Part shown: piece by piece, positions 60,902-64,000 of the stretch
Numbering within the stretch: the first letter of the stretch is position 1
How the letters are laid out: each line of letters opens with the position of its first letter
Origin: JADKHR01 sp041917295
Lineage (GTDB): Bacteria > Elusimicrobiota > Elusimicrobia > FEN-1173
Assembly (NCBI GenBank): GCA_041917295.1
Contig: JAYRXX010000057.1
Location: forward strand, 124,001 to 188,000
Length of the DNA stretch: 64,000 nt
Reading direction: 5' to 3'
Position numbers and translations under genes: made by a program
The notes under the pieces: model-generated
Told to the model about the DNA's origin: nothing
Seen by the model: only the letters and a program-made list of their open reading frames with translations
The model's database searches: none

Positions 60902-61920
60902 CGAGATGGCGTTGGATCGGATTGGCGGGAACTCTTGGTGGGCTCGTGCTTGTCACGGGCCTGATGTGGGTCAACCTTCCCCCCTCGGGAAACAACGGCG
61001 GTTTGGTTGAAATTGCGCCCGGAACCAGCGCCCGGCGGATTGCCCGCCAACTTCGTGCCGGCGGTTACGTTCGGTCGTCCCTGTGGCTGGAAACGTTGGC
61101 GCGGGTATTGCGCGCGGACCAAAAATTGCGGGCCGGCTTTTACCGTGTCGCGCCCCGTCAGCGGGCCGACCAAATTCTTCGATCGTTGTTGGCCGGACGG
61201 GGGGCGACCGTCAAGGTGACCTTCCCGGAAGGGTTCGCCGTCTGGCAGATGGCCCAACGGTTGGACGCGGTGGGCGTCTGCCGGGCCATGGATTTTCTCA
61301 CCGAGGCAAGCCCCTGGGAAGGATTTCTTTTTCCCGACACCTATTATTTCGATCCCCTCGTTGCGGCGGGCCAGGTGGTGGAGGCCTTGCGCGATCGGTT
61401 TCAAAACGTTTGGGAAGACGTCGTGAGGTCGGCCCAGAGCCGAGGCGTTCTAACCCCTCTTTCCGGGCCGATCGACGGGCCCGAGTCGACTTTCCGATTG
61501 GGGGACGGACGTCGGTGGACCGCGCGGGAACTGGTGACCCTGGCGTCGATGATTGAGCGGGAATCGGGCCGCGCCGATGAGCGGGCCGCTGTTTCGGCGG
61601 TCTATCACAATCGACTGAAAGTCGGCATGCGACTGGAGTGCGATCCCACCGTTCAGTACGCCCTCGGCGGTTGGAAAAACCCCCTGTACAAAAAAGACCT
61701 TCAAGTCGATTCTCCCTACAACACCTACCGGCGTTACGGTCTTCCCCCGGGGCCCATTGCCAGCCCGGGGCGGGAATCGTTGGCGGCGGCGTTGGCGCCC
61801 GCGCCGGTGAATTTTTTGTATTTTGTGTCAGACGGAGCCGGCGGGCACATTTTTTCGGTCAACTACGAAGATCACCAAAAGGCCGTTCGCCGGTTGCGCC
61901 GGCTCGAAAAACGCAGATGA
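60898..61920 (+). CDS. mltG: Endolytic peptidoglycan transglycosylase MltG
   Basis: A 340-aa protein with an N-terminal membrane anchor (IGLAGTLGGLVLVTGLMWV), a LysM-like segment (VEIAPGTSARRIARQL) and the YceG/MltG catalytic domain. The signature LASMIERESGRADERAAVSAVYHNRL carries the catalytic glutamate, and GMRLECDPTVQYALG, SPYNTYRRYGLPPGPIASPG follow as usual. MltG cuts nascent glycan strands in the periplasm and sets their length. The start overlaps ruvX. The PfkB kinase gene follows after 39 nt. Confidence 0.95.
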   Translation: MTRWRWIGLAGTLGGLVLVTGLMWVNLPPSGNNGGLVEIAPGTSARRIARQLRAGGYVRSSLWLETLARVLRADQKLRAGFYRVAPRQRADQILRSLLAGRGATVKVTFPEGFAVWQMAQRLDAVGVCRAMDFLTEASPWEGFLFPDTYYFDPLVAAGQVVEALRDRFQNVWEDVVRSAQSRGVLTPLSGPIDGPESTFRLGDGRRWTARELVTLASMIERESGRADERAAVSAVYHNRLKVGMRLECDPTVQYALGGWKNPLYKKDLQVDSPYNTYRRYGLPPGPIASPGRESLAAALAPAPVNFLYFVSDGAGGHIFSVNYEDHQKAVRRLRRLEKRR

Positions 61921-61959
61921 TGTTCCCGGCCGCACGAAATTAAAACAAAGGAGAATCAC

Positions 61960-62871
61960 GTGAGCGTTGTCGTCGTTGGATCGGTGGCGTTGGATTCGGT
62001 TAAAACACCCTTTGGAGAGCGGTCGAACGCCTTGGGCGGGTCCGCGGTTTATTTTTCCTATTCGGCTAGTTTTTTTTCCGACATCAAGTTGGTCGGCGTG
62101 GTGGGGCGGGATTTTCCGGGGGCCCATTTGGACCTTCTTCGTCGGCGCAAAATCAACTTGGATGGGTTGCAGGTGGCGGACGGGGAAACGTTTCGCTGGT
62201 CGGGTTTTTATGAATACGATTTAAACGAGGCCAAAACCCTCGACACGCGCCTTAACGTGTTCGAGAAATTTACGCCCAATTTGCCGGACGCCTATCGCAA
62301 TGCCGACTGCGTTTTTCTGGCCAACATCGATCCCGACCTTCAGATTCGCGTTTTGCGCCAGGTCCGCCGCCCCAAGCTGATTGCCGCCGATACCATGAAC
62401 CTGTGGATCTCCACCAAGAAAGAGAGCTTGAGGGCCCTGTGCCGGGAAATTGACATTTTGGTGCTCAATGACGGGGAAGCGCGCCAGTTCTCGGGCAAGG
62501 CCAGTCTGATCCAAGCGGGGCGGTTGATCCAGTCCTGGGGCCCCAAGTTTGTGGTGGTTAAAAAGGGCGAGCACGGGGTGCTTTTGTTTTCCAAGAAAAA
62601 TGTGTTCGCCGCGCCGGCGTATCCGTTGGAAGAAGTTTTTGACCCGACGGGCGCCGGGGACACGTTTGCCGGAGGGTTTGTCGGTTACCTGAATAAAAAG
62701 GGAAACCGATTGGACGAAAACACCCTCCATCAAGCGCTGTTCTATGGCACGGTGATGGCCAGTTTCACGGTCGAAAAATTTTCGTTGGAACGTTTGCGGA
62801 CGGTTCGGCCGCCGGACATCACACAGCGGTTGTCGTTGCTCCACCGCATGTCGCGGCCCGCGAAGCTATAG
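61960..62871 (+). CDS. PfkB-family carbohydrate kinase
   Basis: A 303-aa ribokinase-fold kinase. The N-terminal sheet starts VVVVGSVALDSVKTPFGE with the GGSAVYFSYSA substrate motif; the C-terminal DPTGAGDTFAGGFVGYL holds the anion hole and catalytic base. GTG at 61960 follows AAAGGAGA. Substrate cannot be assigned; adenosine, ribose or sugar phosphate are possible. Its end overlaps the convergent rfbC gene by 6 nt. Confidence 0.9.
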   Translation: MSVVVVGSVALDSVKTPFGERSNALGGSAVYFSYSASFFSDIKLVGVVGRDFPGAHLDLLRRRKINLDGLQVADGETFRWSGFYEYDLNEAKTLDTRLNVFEKFTPNLPDAYRNADCVFLANIDPDLQIRVLRQVRRPKLIAADTMNLWISTKKESLRALCREIDILVLNDGEARQFSGKASLIQAGRLIQSWGPKFVVVKKGEHGVLLFSKKNVFAAPAYPLEEVFDPTGAGDTFAGGFVGYLNKKGNRLDENTLHQALFYGTVMASFTVEKFSLERLRTVRPPDITQRLSLLHRMSRPAKL

Positions 62872-63414
62872 TCCGTCTTTTGAAAAGGGGGGCCATTCTT
62901 TGTCCCGCGCCGAAAGACAGGCGGTGTCCGGCGCGATGGGCCAAGGAATGGCCAACGTGGGATCGTCCCAGCGCAGGCCGCCTTCCGCCGACGGGACGTA
63001 GGGCGCGGTGACTTTGTAGGCGAAGAGGGCCGACGGGCTGGTGACGCAGAATCCGTGGGCGAACCCCGGCGGGATGTAGAGGGCGCGGGCGTTGTCGGCG
63101 GAGAGGGTTTCGGCGTGCCATTGCCCGAAGGTGGGGGAATGGGTCCGAAGGTCCACCGCCACGTCGAAGACTTCGCCGTCCAGGACCCGGACCAGTTTGC
63201 CTTGGGCGTGGGGCGCGCGCTGAAAATGAAGTCCGCGGACGGTTCCGCGCGCCGAGCGGCTCACGTTGTCTTGGACAAAATCGGTGGGCAGGCCGGCCCG
63301 GGAAAAATCGGCGGCGTTGAAGCTTTCAAAGAAAAATCCGCGCGGGTCGCGAAAGACGCGCGGTTCCAACAGCGCAAGTCCGGGCAAGGGCAGTGGTGTG
63401 ATTTTCAAGGTCAT
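62866..63414 (-). CDS. rfbC: dTDP-4-dehydrorhamnose 3,5-epimerase
   Basis: A 182-aa RmlC-type cupin. Catalytic features: GTVRGLHFQ with the active-site histidine, the GEVFDVAVDLR strand, and YIPPGFAHGFCV. The enzyme isomerises dTDP-4-keto-6-deoxyglucose on the path to dTDP-rhamnose for O-antigen or capsule. The other rfb genes are not in the window. ATG at 63414 is preceded on the minus strand by GGAG at very short distance. Confidence 0.93.
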   Translation of the reverse strand: MTLKITPLPLPGLALLEPRVFRDPRGFFFESFNAADFSRAGLPTDFVQDNVSRSARGTVRGLHFQRAPHAQGKLVRVLDGEVFDVAVDLRTHSPTFGQWHAETLSADNARALYIPPGFAHGFCVTSPSALFAYKVTAPYVPSAEGGLRWDDPTLAIPWPIAPDTACLSARDKEWPPFSKDGL

Positions 63415-63458
63415 CTCCGTCGGTCAAAGAAAGTTTAACTTTTTTTTAAAAAAAGTGC

Positions 63459-63487
63459 TTGACAGGAACAGAGGTATGTGTTAAATT
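63459..63487 (+). promoter_or_regulatory. rRNA operon promoter P1
   Basis: Perfect TTGACA (63459-63464), 17-nt spacer, TAAATT (63482-63487), about 390 nt upstream of the 16S start. Confidence 0.65.
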
Positions 63488-63600
63488 CTGGCCAGTTCAC
63501 GGCGCAACAAAAACGCCGGGCCAATTTGACAACACGATTTCCGGCTCTCCCCGAGGGCCGACGCCAGAGGACGAAAAGAGGGTCCTTTGAAAGAGGGCTC

Positions 63601-63629
63601 TTGCGTCCCTGGGAATTTTTTTCTATAAT
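63601..63629 (+). promoter_or_regulatory. rRNA operon promoter P2
   Basis: TTGCGT (63601-63606), 17-nt spacer, perfect TATAAT (63624-63629). Tandem promoters are usual for rRNA operons. Confidence 0.65.
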
Positions 63630-63649
63630 CGGGCCGATTTTGAAGTTTA

Positions 63650-63660
63650 GCTCTTTGACA
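63650..63660 (+). promoter_or_regulatory. boxA-like antitermination site in the rRNA leader
   Basis: GCTCTTTGACA closely resembles the E. coli boxA (TGCTCTTTAACA) bound by NusB/NusE. It lies after P2 and 210 nt before 16S. The leader from 63661 to 63870 holds no gene I recognise. Confidence 0.6.
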
Positions 63661-63870
63661 TTTCCAAACAACCATTCGCGCAAGCGGGTGAGCGCCCCAA
63701 TCGATGGGTTTCCTAACCAGGGAATCCGGAGAGGGTGCTTCTCGATGCCGATTGGTATACGACGTTCAGGTGTGAATAAAGCTTGTGTAGTTGAAACTCA
63801 AGCAATTCCACAAGAGCCGATAACCAAACCTCTCAAGTTTGAGTCGTGCCCGCAAGGGCGCGGCCACAAT

Positions 63871-64000
<130 letters not shown>

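Overview
The window looks like a chromosome segment from a Gram-negative (diderm) bacterium of moderately high GC. There are TonB-dependent, TolC-like and MipA-like outer-membrane proteins, frequent GTG/TTG starts, tight ATGA-overlapping operons, three scattered DUF4143 ATPases and one enormous multidomain membrane protein. That mix resembles uncultured Elusimicrobiota or Omnitrophota-type genomes. This is an inference from gene style only; the 16S fragment at the right edge is too short for me to place by eye.

Layout. Positions 1-19317 are one reading frame, open at the left edge, of at least 6438 codons. It carries a LysM-like domain, long TolC-like helical repeats, a GH5-like glycosidase domain, many membrane segments and what I read as a GT2 polysaccharide-synthase domain split by membrane insertions. 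Next come an orphan sugar-ABC ATPase, exonuclease III, an Mrp-DUF971 fusion, an Nfu-type Fe-S protein, a PabB-PabC fusion and malic enzyme (19389-27123). Positions 27164-36675 form a rearranged Kdp potassium locus: a free-standing KdpD-like kinase and KdpE, a 171-bp palindrome, a 26-aa membrane peptide, KdpF, KdpA, KdpB, KdpC, and a KdpD whose kinase domain is replaced by a PTS EIIA domain. Positions 37900-42613 form a B12 uptake operon (btuF, btuC, btuD, btuB) under a cobalamin riboswitch and terminator. Positions 44075-49012 hold a DUF2892 protein and a TolC-RND pair with no membrane-fusion protein.

Positions 50806-52988 encode a two-subunit haem-copper oxidoreductase lacking one CuB histidine, the cross-link tyrosine and the CuA ligands, so a noncanonical NO reductase is more likely than an oxidase. 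Two Crp/Fnr regulators (55059-55706 and 57236-57952) lie nearby. The rest is mostly housekeeping: methyltransferase, MipA-like porin, tRNA-Ala(CGC), purE, ppsA, ruvX, mltG, a PfkB kinase, rfbC, then the promoters, leader and first 130 nt of a 16S rRNA gene.

Main novelties: (i) the giant synthase/hydrolase/TolC-like polypeptide; (ii) the KdpD-EIIA fusion with a separate kinase; (iii) a small mobile element with 12-bp terminal inverted repeats and 8-bp target duplications in three copies, one of them inserted in frame in the RND pump and translated; (iv) the unusual haem-copper reductase; (v) several genes, including all three DUF4143 ATPases, with a TANNNT -10 box exactly 6 nt before the start codon, which suggests leaderless mRNAs.
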